Source: Candidatus Uhrbacteria bacterium RIFOXYB2_FULL_45_11
GTDB taxonomy: Bacteria; Patescibacteriota; Patescibacteriia; UBA9934; GWF2-40-263
Direction of reading: 5' to 3'
DNA length: 31,062 bases
Assembly: GCA_001791715.1 (NCBI GenBank)
Contig: MGFD01000032.1
Span: 4,409-35,470 of the forward strand
Shown: positions 7,907 to 15,503 of the stretch, piece by piece
How positions within the stretch are numbered: the first letter of the stretch is position 1
Layout: each line of letters begins with the position of its first letter
The notes under the pieces: model-generated
Database searches by the model: none
The model's input: only the letters and a program-made list of their open reading frames with translations
What the model was told of the DNA's origin: nothing
Position numbers and translations under genes: made by a program

Positions 7907-9231
7907 GATTTTTTTCCACGCTTCAGAATTTCATCAACTTCAAGCTGCGTAAGGACAACGGAAGCGACCGAGCTCGCAAACGATCCCATGCTGCGCGCGG
8001 TTGATTCCTCATCTTCGCCCGCGTGAGCAAGAAGATTCATCGTTTGCGCAAGATCCGGACGCCCCATGCGTTCGTAGATTTGAGCACCATCTTCGTATCT
8101 TTTTTCTTTGAGTGCTTTTGTGGCCTCAACCATGAGCTTGTATTTTGTCACCTCAGGGTGATCCTCTTGTGTTGAGGGTTCAAGTGTAGAGAATGCCGAA
8201 ATCGGAATGATGTGCTTGAAAGGTGGCTCACCTGGTTTGTTGCCAGAGATTTCCACATTGAACAGAGATGCTTCTTGAAAATCCGTTACAGGAACGGAAA
8301 TGCGAAACAAAAACTTCTGTCCACGCAAATGATCTACAAATCCACAGGCATTCTGGAACCCTTTTCCGTGCCTCAGGACGTAGCAATCCGCATCGTTCTG
8401 TTCAGGGTTGTGTGGATTGCGTTCAAGCAATTGATGTTCTTGCGGAATGAAACGATAGACGTCCCAAAACGTTGCAAGGGCATGGAAGACCGAAATCTTC
8501 ACGTGTTCCAAACAGAATCCATGACGAAACGCAAGTTCACTTGTGAGGTGCGCATCGAGTGCCTCGACGGACAAGACATGGTACATCAGAGATCCGTTGC
8601 CCGCTCGGATAGCGAGTTGGTCCAGCAGATTCTTGTTGTAGTCAGGTCCCGTGCCGTAGATAATGAGCGGAATCTTTTTTTCGCGCAGCTTATCGGTAAA
8701 CTGAACCATGAATGGGTGATCTTCATGCGGGCTTGAACTCTGACCATCGGTTAGCAACACAAGTGACGGCGATCCGTGATCACCGAGCCCATTCTCAAAC
8801 GCCATATTGAGCGCGTCTTTGAAGTGCGTGCAACCTCGAGGATAAAGTTCTTTGTTCAGTTGATCAACGACGCTCTCGAGTTTTGTGTGTTCAATCGTGG
8901 TCCAAGGCAAAACCTCAAAAGCTTTATCGCTGAATCCAATCACGCGAATGCGATCTTTTGGAGCCATCTTGTGCACAACAGACATGAGTCCATCACGGAC
9001 CGCTTTGATCTTTGTGATGTTTGAGGAACGACTCGCTTGATGAGACATAGACCCTGAGCAATCTACGACCACACACATATCAAGCGGATGAGAGTCTTGA
9101 TTAGGGATAATTGGAGTGATTTCAAGCACGACATCAGCTTCTACCATTCCATTTACAACAGGGATGGGATTTTGGCCGAACGTGACCGAAATATTCAGTT
9201 CTGGTTTATCAAGAACAAGTGGATTTTCCAT
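7903..9231 (-). CDS. VWA domain protein with intact MIDAS site
   Basis: A 442-aa soluble protein with a von Willebrand factor A domain at about 50-220. The metal-dependent adhesion site is complete: DCSGS (Asp57, Ser59, Ser61), Thr135 in GCTHFKDAL and Asp162 in LLTDGQSS. The N-terminal 45 residues and the 180-330 region look like beta-sandwich flanks, as in Vault/YfbK-type VWA proteins. The C-terminus (about 355-440) is helical and includes a TPR-like stretch (ALKEKRYEDGAQIYERMG). No signal peptide is seen. Two ATGs are possible, 9237 and 9231; the AGGAGG site is 1 base from the first and 7 from the second, so 9231 is preferred. It is the first gene of a two-gene unit with the FHA protein. 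Confidence 0.85.
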   Translation of the reverse strand: MENPLVLDKPELNISVTFGQNPIPVVNGMVEADVVLEITPIIPNQDSHPLDMCVVVDCSGSMSHQASRSSNITKIKAVRDGLMSVVHKMAPKDRIRVIGFSDKAFEVLPWTTIEHTKLESVVDQLNKELYPRGCTHFKDALNMAFENGLGDHGSPSLVLLTDGQSSSPHEDHPFMVQFTDKLREKKIPLIIYGTGPDYNKNLLDQLAIRAGNGSLMYHVLSVEALDAHLTSELAFRHGFCLEHVKISVFHALATFWDVYRFIPQEHQLLERNPHNPEQNDADCYVLRHGKGFQNACGFVDHLRGQKFLFRISVPVTDFQEASLFNVEISGNKPGEPPFKHIIPISAFSTLEPSTQEDHPEVTKYKLMVEATKALKEKRYEDGAQIYERMGRPDLAQTMNLLAHAGEDEESTARSMGSFASSVASVVLTQLEVDEILKRGKKS

Positions 9232-9238
9232 GGTCATG

Positions 9239-9246
9239 CCTCCTCT
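9239..9246 (-). promoter_or_regulatory. Strong ribosome binding site of the VWA gene
   Basis: On the minus strand this reads AGAGGAGG, a near-perfect Shine-Dalgarno sequence, 7 bases before ATG 9231. Most other genes in the window have none. Confidence 0.75.
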
Positions 9247-9259
9247 GGTTGGCCACGCT

Positions 9260-9288
9260 TTCTTAGCATGCTAAAGCAATTTCGTCAA
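9260..9288 (-). promoter_or_regulatory. Putative promoter of the VWA-FHA unit
   Basis: Minus strand: TTGACG (9288-9283), a 17-base spacer and TAAGAA (9265-9260). The -35 and spacing are good and the -10 is weak, which would suit a regulated promoter. Confidence 0.45.
9263..9274. promoter_or_regulatory. Perfect palindrome, possible operator
   Basis: TTAGCATGCTAA is a perfect 12-bp palindrome overlapping the spacer and -10 of the putative VWA promoter. A dimeric repressor site is a reasonable reading, but no regulator is identified. Confidence 0.4.
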
Positions 9289-9308
9289 CGGTTTTCCGTT
9301 GGTTTTTT
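9286..9308 (+). terminator. Terminator-like hairpin between divergent genes
   Basis: CAACGG-TTTT-CCGTTG followed by GTTTTTT has the form of a plus-strand terminator, yet no plus-strand gene lies just upstream. It may stop stray transcription into the helicase gene. Confidence 0.5.
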
Positions 9309-9332
9309 CGACACATGGTTCGTTAAAGTTTG

Positions 9333-9341
9333 TGCTACAAT
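9333..9341 (+). promoter_or_regulatory. Extended -10 promoter of the helicase gene
   Basis: TGCTACAAT is an extended -10 (TGn plus TACAAT at 9336-9341). No good -35 is visible. The ATG at 9351 starts 10 bases after the -10, so the mRNA would have almost no leader. Confidence 0.55.
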
Positions 9342-9350
9342 ATCGCCAAT

Positions 9351-12305
9351 ATGAACCTTCTTGAAGATTTAAACCCAGAACAAATTTCCGCCGTAACTCA
9401 CAAAACAGGCCCCCTTATGATTGTGGCCGGGGCAGGAACAGGGAAGACTACGGTAGTCACAAAACGAATCGCCTGGCTTATTGAACAAGGGCTCGCTAAG
9501 CCTGAGGAGATTTTGTCGCTCACGTTTACAGACAAAGCTGCGGGGGAAATGGAAGAACGTGTGGATATGCTCTTGCCATACGGATACGTTGATCTTCAGA
9601 TTTCCACCTTCCATGCATTCTGTGAGAGGCTTCTCAGAGAATACGGCGCAGAAATCGGACTCGCACGGGACTTTAAACTTTCAACAGAACTCGACACGTG
9701 GCTTTTGATGCGACAACATTTCGACAAATTTGTTCTCGACTATTACCGTCCACTCGGAAATCCAACAAAGTATCTCAAGGGATTTCTCTCACATTTCTCA
9801 CGATTGAAAGATCAAGCGATTGATCCGGCTGCGTATCTGAAGTTCGTTGAAGAACACGTCTTCGATACGGACTCCGAACCGAACTCCTCTCTTTTTGAGG
9901 GAGAGGGACGGGGAGAGGGTCTTTCTGAAAAGGAGCGTCTAAACGAACTTGCGAATGCGTACAAAACGTATCAATCTATTCTTCAAGAACATGACGCACT
10001 CGATTTTGGCGATCTTATTTTGTATGCGTTAAACTTGCTCAAAACACGTCCGCGCATTCTTAAGCTTGTCCGCGACAAGTTTCGTTTCGTTCTTGTCGAT
10101 GAATTTCAAGATACAAACCACGCGCAGTACGAGCTTGTAAAGCTGATTGCGGCGCCGTCGAATAATCTTACGATCGTTGGAGATGACGACCAGTCGATTT
10201 ATCATTTTCGTGGGGCGTCTCTTGAAAACATCCTCCGTTTTGAGACAGATTATCCTGATACAACCCGCGTTGTCCTTACAAAGAATTATCGTTCCGCTCA
10301 GTCCATTCTTGATCATGCGCATACGTTCATTCAGATGAATAATCCGTATCGTCTCGAAGCGAAGAGTGGTTTAACAAAGCGGCTTCTTGCCCATTCCGAG
10401 AAACAAGGAACCATTGAACACATTCATTGTTCAACACTTGAGAATGAAGTTTTGTCCGTTGTAAAAAAAATGTCGGAGTTGAAAGACTTGGATCCAGAAT
10501 TATTCTGGAATGATTTTGCGATTCTCGTCCGGTCGAACAGTGCAGGGGATGACTTTGCAGAAGCATTCGAACGACACGGAATTCCGTTTCAATTTTTGGC
10601 GCTTTCGGGTCTCTATACGAAACCGGTTATTCTCGATTTGCTCGCATTCATGCAAGTCATTGATCGACCGTTTGAGAGTCCGAGTTTTTATCGCGTGCTT
10701 ACGTCCCCGATGTATGCAATTGATGCGCGTTCGATCGCGGAACTGAACTTACTCGCCCAAATGAAAGGGAAGTCCCTTTTTGAAGCGTGTGAAATGGCGG
10801 GCTCGATTGGCAAGCTCTCACCAGAGGTTCTTGAAAAGTTACGAACAATTTTGTTTCAGTTAAATGAACTTCGAACAGCCTTGAAAGGGAAACCTGCAAC
10901 AGAATGCTTTAAACAACTCGTTCGAAAACTTGGCTACATTGAATATCTCAACGCACAGCCAGAGAATGAAAAGATGGAATCGTTTCGCTATTTGAATCAG
11001 TTTCTTGAGCGGGTGAAATCCTTTGAGACTCGCAACGATCAAAAAACATTACATGCGTTTCTTGAAGAATTTGCCCATGAGCGCGACGCAGGCGAGGAAG
11101 GTTCGCTTTCTGTTGATTTCGAGACGGGCCCGGATCTTGTTCGTATCATGACAGTTCATGCGTCCAAAGGTCTTGAGTTCAAACATGTCTTCATCGTGAA
11201 TCTTGTTGATCGTCGGTTTCCCGCACAAGCCCGAGGGGAAACGATCCCAATCCCAGAAGGGCTCTTTGAAGGCACAAACGACCATGACGATGCGCATCTG
11301 CATGAGGAGCGTCGGTTGTTTTATGTTGCGATGACGCGGGCAAAAGAAGGTCTGTACTTCACGTCTGCAGATGATTACGGCGGAGCAAGAGCACGTAAGT
11401 TATCGCGATTTCTGCACGAACTTGGGTATGAGAAACCGGACGGAAAAGATCGTTCGCTTGTACACTTGTTCGACGAGGATCGTGGGGAACAGGAAGAACA
11501 CATTTCAAAAACGGAAATTTCTATTCCCGTGCCAAAACAGTTCTCATTCACGCAACTCGCCGCATTTAAAACGTGCCCGTATCAATACAAATTCGCCCAT
11601 GTTTTGAAAGTGCCCGTGTTTGGTCGCTGGACGTTTTCCTTTGGAAAAACCATGCACAACACGCTTCAAAATTTCTTTACGTTGTGGCTTGAACGGACAG
11701 GGAAAAAACAAGTATCATTGTTTGATGTGCTTTCGACTACATCCGATCCATTGCCTGTTTCTGAAAAAGATCTTCTCAATCTTTACGAACAAGCATGGAT
11801 CGATGACTGGTATGAAGATGACGCGCAACGAGAAGAATATCGCGCAAAAGGAAAAGAATCTTTGCTCGCGTATTATCGATCGTTTGCGGAACATAGACCG
11901 AGTCCGTTGTTTCTTGAGCAAGGCTTCACACTGAAGTTTGGCGATGTTGTGCTGAAAGGTCGCATTGATCGCATGGATTCTTTTGAAGATGGAGTGGAAA
12001 TCATCGATTACAAAACAGGTTCCCCAAAAACAGAAAAGACGCTGAAACCCGAGGATCGCGAACAGTTGTATTTGTATCAAATGGCGGCGATTGATGTTCT
12101 TGGGCTCAAACCAAAAAAACTGACCTATCATTATCTTGAGGACAACACAGATGTTTCATTTATCGGAACAGACGATCAGCTTGCAGAACTCAGACAAAAT
12201 ATCATTGATCGCGTACAGATGATTCGCAAAAGTGCATTTGAAGCAACGCCAGGTTTCCACTGTCGCTTCTGTGACTTTGCAGACATTTGTGAATTCAGAC
12301 AGTAG
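9351..12305 (+). CDS. UvrD-like helicase fused to a PD-(D/E)XK Fe-S nuclease
   Basis: A 984-aa DNA repair enzyme. The N-terminal 650-700 residues are a superfamily 1A helicase: GAGTGKT at 27-33, LTFTDKAA, STFHAFC, VDEFQDT near 249, GDDDQSIYHFRGA, LTKNYRS, TVHASKGLEF and YVAMTRAKE. The C-terminus is a RecB/AddB-type nuclease, with GRIDRMD, IIDYKTG near 884 and QLYLYQM. Cys742 (KTCPYQ) and Cys971, Cys974 and Cys980 fit the four ligands of the AddB/Cas4-type 4Fe-4S cluster. The architecture recalls AdnA/AddA, with end resection in recombination as the likely role. The start at 9351 gives MNLLEDLNPEQ, as in PcrA; an earlier in-frame ATG at 9330 lies upstream of the -10. An in-frame repeat insertion lies near residue 185. 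Confidence 0.9.
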   Translation: MNLLEDLNPEQISAVTHKTGPLMIVAGAGTGKTTVVTKRIAWLIEQGLAKPEEILSLTFTDKAAGEMEERVDMLLPYGYVDLQISTFHAFCERLLREYGAEIGLARDFKLSTELDTWLLMRQHFDKFVLDYYRPLGNPTKYLKGFLSHFSRLKDQAIDPAAYLKFVEEHVFDTDSEPNSSLFEGEGRGEGLSEKERLNELANAYKTYQSILQEHDALDFGDLILYALNLLKTRPRILKLVRDKFRFVLVDEFQDTNHAQYELVKLIAAPSNNLTIVGDDDQSIYHFRGASLENILRFETDYPDTTRVVLTKNYRSAQSILDHAHTFIQMNNPYRLEAKSGLTKRLLAHSEKQGTIEHIHCSTLENEVLSVVKKMSELKDLDPELFWNDFAILVRSNSAGDDFAEAFERHGIPFQFLALSGLYTKPVILDLLAFMQVIDRPFESPSFYRVLTSPMYAIDARSIAELNLLAQMKGKSLFEACEMAGSIGKLSPEVLEKLRTILFQLNELRTALKGKPATECFKQLVRKLGYIEYLNAQPENEKMESFRYLNQFLERVKSFETRNDQKTLHAFLEEFAHERDAGEEGSLSVDFETGPDLVRIMTVHASKGLEFKHVFIVNLVDRRFPAQARGETIPIPEGLFEGTNDHDDAHLHEERRLFYVAMTRAKEGLYFTSADDYGGARARKLSRFLHELGYEKPDGKDRSLVHLFDEDRGEQEEHISKTEISIPVPKQFSFTQLAAFKTCPYQYKFAHVLKVPVFGRWTFSFGKTMHNTLQNFFTLWLERTGKKQVSLFDVLSTTSDPLPVSEKDLLNLYEQAWIDDWYEDDAQREEYRAKGKESLLAYYRSFAEHRPSPLFLEQGFTLKFGDVVLKGRIDRMDSFEDGVEIIDYKTGSPKTEKTLKPEDREQLYLYQMAAIDVLGLKPKKLTYHYLEDNTDVSFIGTDDQLAELRQNIIDRVQMIRKSAFEATPGFHCRFCDFADICEFRQ
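9880..9926 (+). repeat. In-frame purine-rich palindromic repeat inside the helicase gene
   Basis: A C/T-rich then G/A-rich stretch. CCTCTC (9886-9891) pairs with GAGAGG (9901-9906), then comes GACGGGGAGAGGGTC. It encodes SSLFEGEGRGEGL, unlike the rest of the protein, between helicase motifs. It resembles the GAGGGAGAGGG-type interspersed repeats seen in many bacterial genomes (recalled, not searched). Confidence 0.5.
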
Positions 12306-12315
12306 CAAGTAAAAT
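12287..12315 (+). promoter_or_regulatory. Promoter of the DciA-like gene
   Basis: TTGTGA (12287-12292), 17 bases, TAAAAT (12310-12315), overlapping the end of the helicase gene. The ATG at 12324 is 8 bases after the -10, which implies a leaderless message. Confidence 0.6.
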
Positions 12316-12323
12316 GAACGTGT

Positions 12324-12647
12324 ATGGGAATGTCTTCAATGAAACAATTGGTACGCCGACAGATCCAGCGGAAACAATTTGGAACAGCAATCACTTCTTC
12401 TCAGATTGTCGGATGGGGAAATGAATTTTTGCGTGATGTTCTGCCGTTTGATAAAGATGCAGATGCACGGGTGATTTCTTATAAAGACGGTTTCCTAAAA
12501 ATTGTAACCAAAAGCGGTTCAACCACACAGTATCTCAAAGAATTTGAAGAAGAACTTCGGAATCGGATGATGGAAAAATTCCAAGATACCAAATTAGAAA
12601 AAGTTATTTTTCAAATCAATCGTGCTTTGCTTGAAGAACTTCTATGA
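12324..12647 (+). CDS. DciA/DUF721-like protein
   Basis: A 107-aa basic cytoplasmic protein. The pattern TSSQIVGWGNEFLRDVLP, a central KDGFLKIVTKSGS strand pair, then QYLKEFEEELRNRM and a final hydrophobic VIFQI segment, fits the DUF721/DciA family. DciA helps load the replicative helicase DnaB in bacteria without DnaC. The match is by pattern and length only. Three ATGs are close together (12324, 12330, 12339), so the exact start is uncertain; the -10 position favours 12324 or a few codons later. It overlaps the next gene by ATGA. Confidence 0.6.
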   Translation: MGMSSMKQLVRRQIQRKQFGTAITSSQIVGWGNEFLRDVLPFDKDADARVISYKDGFLKIVTKSGSTTQYLKEFEEELRNRMMEKFQDTKLEKVIFQINRALLEELL

Positions 12648-13024
12648 GTCTACGCCTGTACCTTATTATTATGAGTCTTGTAAGCGTCTGTGCTTGGATT
12701 GCATGGTTTATTGTGGTCCACACAACAGATCCAACAAAGTCTGGTTTCCTAGGCTTCTTCCTGTTTTTTATCACACTCGGTATTTCACTTCTTTCAAGTG
12801 TTACATTGTTTGGAACACTTATGCGCGTCTGGCTAAAAAAAGATCAAGTCGTATACAGACACGTTGTTCGGTCATTAAGACAAGGTCTTATTCTTACAGC
12901 CCTGTTTTTAATCGCCCTTATTCTGTCTGGTATTGGACTTCTTGTTTGGTGGGTTCTCATGCTTCTTGTCCTTATTGCCACGGTTTTAGAGCTTATTTTT
13001 ATCGGATCAACAGAACTCTCTTGA
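12644..13024 (+). CDS. Small membrane protein, unrecognised
   Basis: A 126-aa protein with about four hydrophobic segments: near residues 5-27, 34-58, 84-100 and 102-122. A basic cytoplasmic loop (RVWLKKDQVVYRHVVRSLRQG) separates the second and third. There is no enzymatic motif. It is translationally coupled to the DciA-like gene through ATGA and lies just ahead of the mreB promoter. I cannot assign a function. Confidence 0.65.
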   Translation: MSLRLYLIIMSLVSVCAWIAWFIVVHTTDPTKSGFLGFFLFFITLGISLLSSVTLFGTLMRVWLKKDQVVYRHVVRSLRQGLILTALFLIALILSGIGLLVWWVLMLLVLIATVLELIFIGSTELS

Positions 13025-13049
13025 ATACCAAAATTATCACCGATTTTCC

Positions 13050-13078
13050 TTGATAGTTCTGTCGTTCTTTTGTAAAAT
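13050..13078 (+). promoter_or_regulatory. Promoter of the mreBCD-mrdA operon
   Basis: TTGATA (13050-13055), 17 bases, TAAAAT (13073-13078). Predicted transcription start is near 13085, downstream of the ATG at 13081, which supports the later mreB start at 13114. Confidence 0.65.
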
Positions 13079-13113
13079 AGATGCACAACGTGTCATCTTT
13101 TTTTGTTTGTCTT

Positions 13114-14166
13114 ATGCTTGATAAATTTTTTGGAAAATTCTCTAAAGATCTTGGAATCGATCTTGGAACATCACACACCCTCGTGTATTCAAAAGAAGGT
13201 GGAATCATCATTAATGAGCCATCGATTGTTGCGGTAAACATCAGAACCGATCAAATTTTGGCCGTGGGAAAAGATGCAAAAGACATGCTTGGTAAAACCC
13301 CGCCACACATCGCTATCACAAAACCATTGCAGAAAGGTGTTATTTCAGATTTTGAAGTAACAGAAAAAATGTTGAAATATTTTATCGATAAAGCCTACAC
13401 AGATTCATTTACGTTTGCTCCTCGTCCACGCATCGTTATTGGCGTGCCACTTGAAACAACAGAAGTAGAACGTAAGGCTGTTGAAGACGCAGCGCTTTCT
13501 GCGGGTGCAAGAAAGGTTTATCTTGTTGAAAATCCAATGCTTGCTGCACTCGGAGCGCGCTTACCGCTTTCAGAATCCATTGGAATGATGGTTGTTGATT
13601 TAGGAGCCGGTACAACAGAAATTGCTGTCATGTCCCTTGCGGGAATCGTTACGTGGAAATCATTAGAAATCGCAGGAGACGAATTGAATAAAAATATTAT
13701 TCAATATGCACGTGACATGTTTAATTTGCTGTTGGGTGAACGCGTCGCAGAAAAAGTAAAAATGCGTGTAGGTTCTGCGATTCCACAAGAAACCCCACTT
13801 GAAATTGAAATGCGCGGTCGTGATCTGATTACGGGTCTTCCAAGAGAGATTATCGTAAATGACACCCAAATCAGAGAAGCAATGGACCGATCGATCAGAA
13901 CAATCATTGAACAAATAAAAGCGACCCTTGAAAAAACACCTCCGGAACTTGTGGCAGATATTTATGAACGCGGGATCGTCCTCACAGGTGGTGGGGCTCT
14001 TTTGCGTGGATTGGACGTTCTTATCAGCAGACATGCAGAAATCCCCGTGCGAGTTGCAGAAGATCCCGTAACCTCTGTTGTAAGAGGTGCCGGACTTCTT
14101 CTTGAAAATGAAGAACTTTTGAAAGACATTTCATTGCCATCCGCAACAGAAGGAAACATCATTTAA
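13114..14166 (+). CDS. mreB: Rod-shape determining protein MreB
   Basis: A 350-aa bacterial actin that polymerises under the inner membrane and guides the cell-wall elongation machinery. The nucleotide-binding motifs are clear: GIDLGTSHTLVY near 14-25 (phosphate 1), VVDLGAGTTEI near 161-171 (phosphate 2) and GIVLTGGGALLRG near 287-299 (adenosine). The reading frame extends back to 13081, but that ATG lies upstream of the predicted transcript start, and MLDKFFGKFSKDLGIDLG matches the usual MreB N-terminus. It is first in a four-gene operon, two bases before mreC. Confidence 0.95.
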   Translation: MLDKFFGKFSKDLGIDLGTSHTLVYSKEGGIIINEPSIVAVNIRTDQILAVGKDAKDMLGKTPPHIAITKPLQKGVISDFEVTEKMLKYFIDKAYTDSFTFAPRPRIVIGVPLETTEVERKAVEDAALSAGARKVYLVENPMLAALGARLPLSESIGMMVVDLGAGTTEIAVMSLAGIVTWKSLEIAGDELNKNIIQYARDMFNLLLGERVAEKVKMRVGSAIPQETPLEIEMRGRDLITGLPREIIVNDTQIREAMDRSIRTIIEQIKATLEKTPPELVADIYERGIVLTGGGALLRGLDVLISRHAEIPVRVAEDPVTSVVRGAGLLLENEELLKDISLPSATEGNII

Positions 14167-14168
14167 GT

Positions 14169-14972
14169 ATGCCCACCTTCAGAACATGGTTGAATGTGCG
14201 TCGTCGTTTTATCACACCATTTTTGATTGTGGTGCTGTTTGTATTCTTTTTTTTCGCAAGAACATTTTTCTTTCAAACACTTCATTTTTTTCAAAGACCG
14301 CTCGTGGCATCTGGTACGTGGATTTCACATCAATATCAATCCGCATTTGGCTCACGCTCCGTCAATCCAGAAGAATTTGCACGACTGTTATCTGAACGAA
14401 ATCAATATGCCGTTGAACGAACAGAAATGGAAGCGATAAAATCGGAAAATGAAGTTTTAAAAAAGGAACTCGGATTTTTGCAACAACGAAAAATGAAAGG
14501 TGTTCCAGCATCAATCCTGAGTCGGACCGTTTCAAATCAAACATCCACGTTTATCGTGGATGCAGGAGAAAAAGATGGAGTTATTGTCGGCGCTGCCGTG
14601 ATAGTAGAAGATGGCATGTTTGTTGGAAAAGTAGCGCGTGTAGATCAAGAACAATCCATCATTACCGCCTCAACAGATTTTCAATTAGCAACAGGAGTAT
14701 CGCTTTTGAATAAAACACGCACCATCGGAATTGCACAAGGTGCGGCAGGGAATTTGATCGAATTAAAATTCATTCCAGCAGATGAACAGATTTTTCCAAA
14801 TGATCTTGTGATTACATCAGGACTTGAAGATCGCATCCCTTCAGGGTTGATTGTGGGGGTCGTAAATACCGTAAGACCAGAACCAGAAGCACCGTTTCAA
14901 AAAGCGATTGTGGAGCCACTCGCGGACGTACGCCGATATCATCATGTTGTGATTCTTGTCCCTGCCTTATGA
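14169..14972 (+). CDS. mreC: Rod-shape determining protein MreC
   Basis: A 267-aa bitopic membrane protein that links MreB to the periplasmic elongation enzymes and activates PBP2. One transmembrane helix is at about 16-38 (very Phe-rich), a coiled coil at about 70-105 (LLSERNQYAVERTEMEAIKS onward), then the beta-barrel region with VDAGEKDGVIVGAAVI and ITSGLEDRIPSGLIVG, which are typical MreC signatures. It overlaps mreD by 4 bases. Length and order are standard. Confidence 0.92.
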   Translation: MPTFRTWLNVRRRFITPFLIVVLFVFFFFARTFFFQTLHFFQRPLVASGTWISHQYQSAFGSRSVNPEEFARLLSERNQYAVERTEMEAIKSENEVLKKELGFLQQRKMKGVPASILSRTVSNQTSTFIVDAGEKDGVIVGAAVIVEDGMFVGKVARVDQEQSIITASTDFQLATGVSLLNKTRTIGIAQGAAGNLIELKFIPADEQIFPNDLVITSGLEDRIPSGLIVGVVNTVRPEPEAPFQKAIVEPLADVRRYHHVVILVPAL

Positions 14973-15502
14973 TGAAAATTCTTCCTCATTTGTTTGCGGC
15001 GATTATTTTATCGATCATTGAAACCAGTTTTTTTGGATCTTTATACGGAATATTTCGATTCACGCCGTTCGTGCTTGTGATTAGTGTTTATCTAGTACAG
15101 CATCATGCCATGAAACCCGCCGCATTCTGGATGATTATGCATGGCATCCTTTTAGATATTACCGGATCTACCGTGATCCCGTTTGTAACGCTTGCATTTG
15201 CCGGAACGGCCTGGATTGCACTTGTGAGTGCGGAGCGTTTATTTTCAAACCGATCGTTTTACGGAGTTGCTGCATGTACAAGTTTAAGCTTTCTCACGTT
15301 TGAATTCATTTCTGCAATATTATTGAGTTTTTCTGCTTTTTTTCAGAAACAAGAATTGTATTGGGGAACGTTTTTTGATGATGCAGGTGGTCGTTTTTTT
15401 ACGCTTCTTCTTTTTTTATTTTTCTTATTTTCATTCGCCAAACAAATTCGCTCGCTTTTGATCAAACTCTTGCTGCTTCCGCCATCACGTCAAACATACT
15501 GA
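14969..15502 (+). CDS. mreD: Rod-shape determining protein MreD
   Basis: A 177-aa polytopic membrane protein with about five or six helices, of the poorly conserved MreD family. The call rests on position between mreC and mrdA, length, hydrophobicity and the central FWMIMHGILLDITGS segment, which corresponds to the conserved GLLxD region of MreD. It starts as ATGATG overlapping the mreC stop, so translation is coupled; either Met may be used. One base separates it from mrdA. Confidence 0.85.
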   Translation: MMKILPHLFAAIILSIIETSFFGSLYGIFRFTPFVLVISVYLVQHHAMKPAAFWMIMHGILLDITGSTVIPFVTLAFAGTAWIALVSAERLFSNRSFYGVAACTSLSFLTFEFISAILLSFSAFFQKQELYWGTFFDDAGGRFFTLLLFLFFLFSFAKQIRSLLIKLLLLPPSRQTY

Positions 15503-15503
15503 C

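Noticed and set aside
8212..8736. Plus-strand frame of 174 aa opposite the VWA gene
   Set aside because: Antisense shadow of a well-supported VWA protein; no promoter or ribosome binding site.
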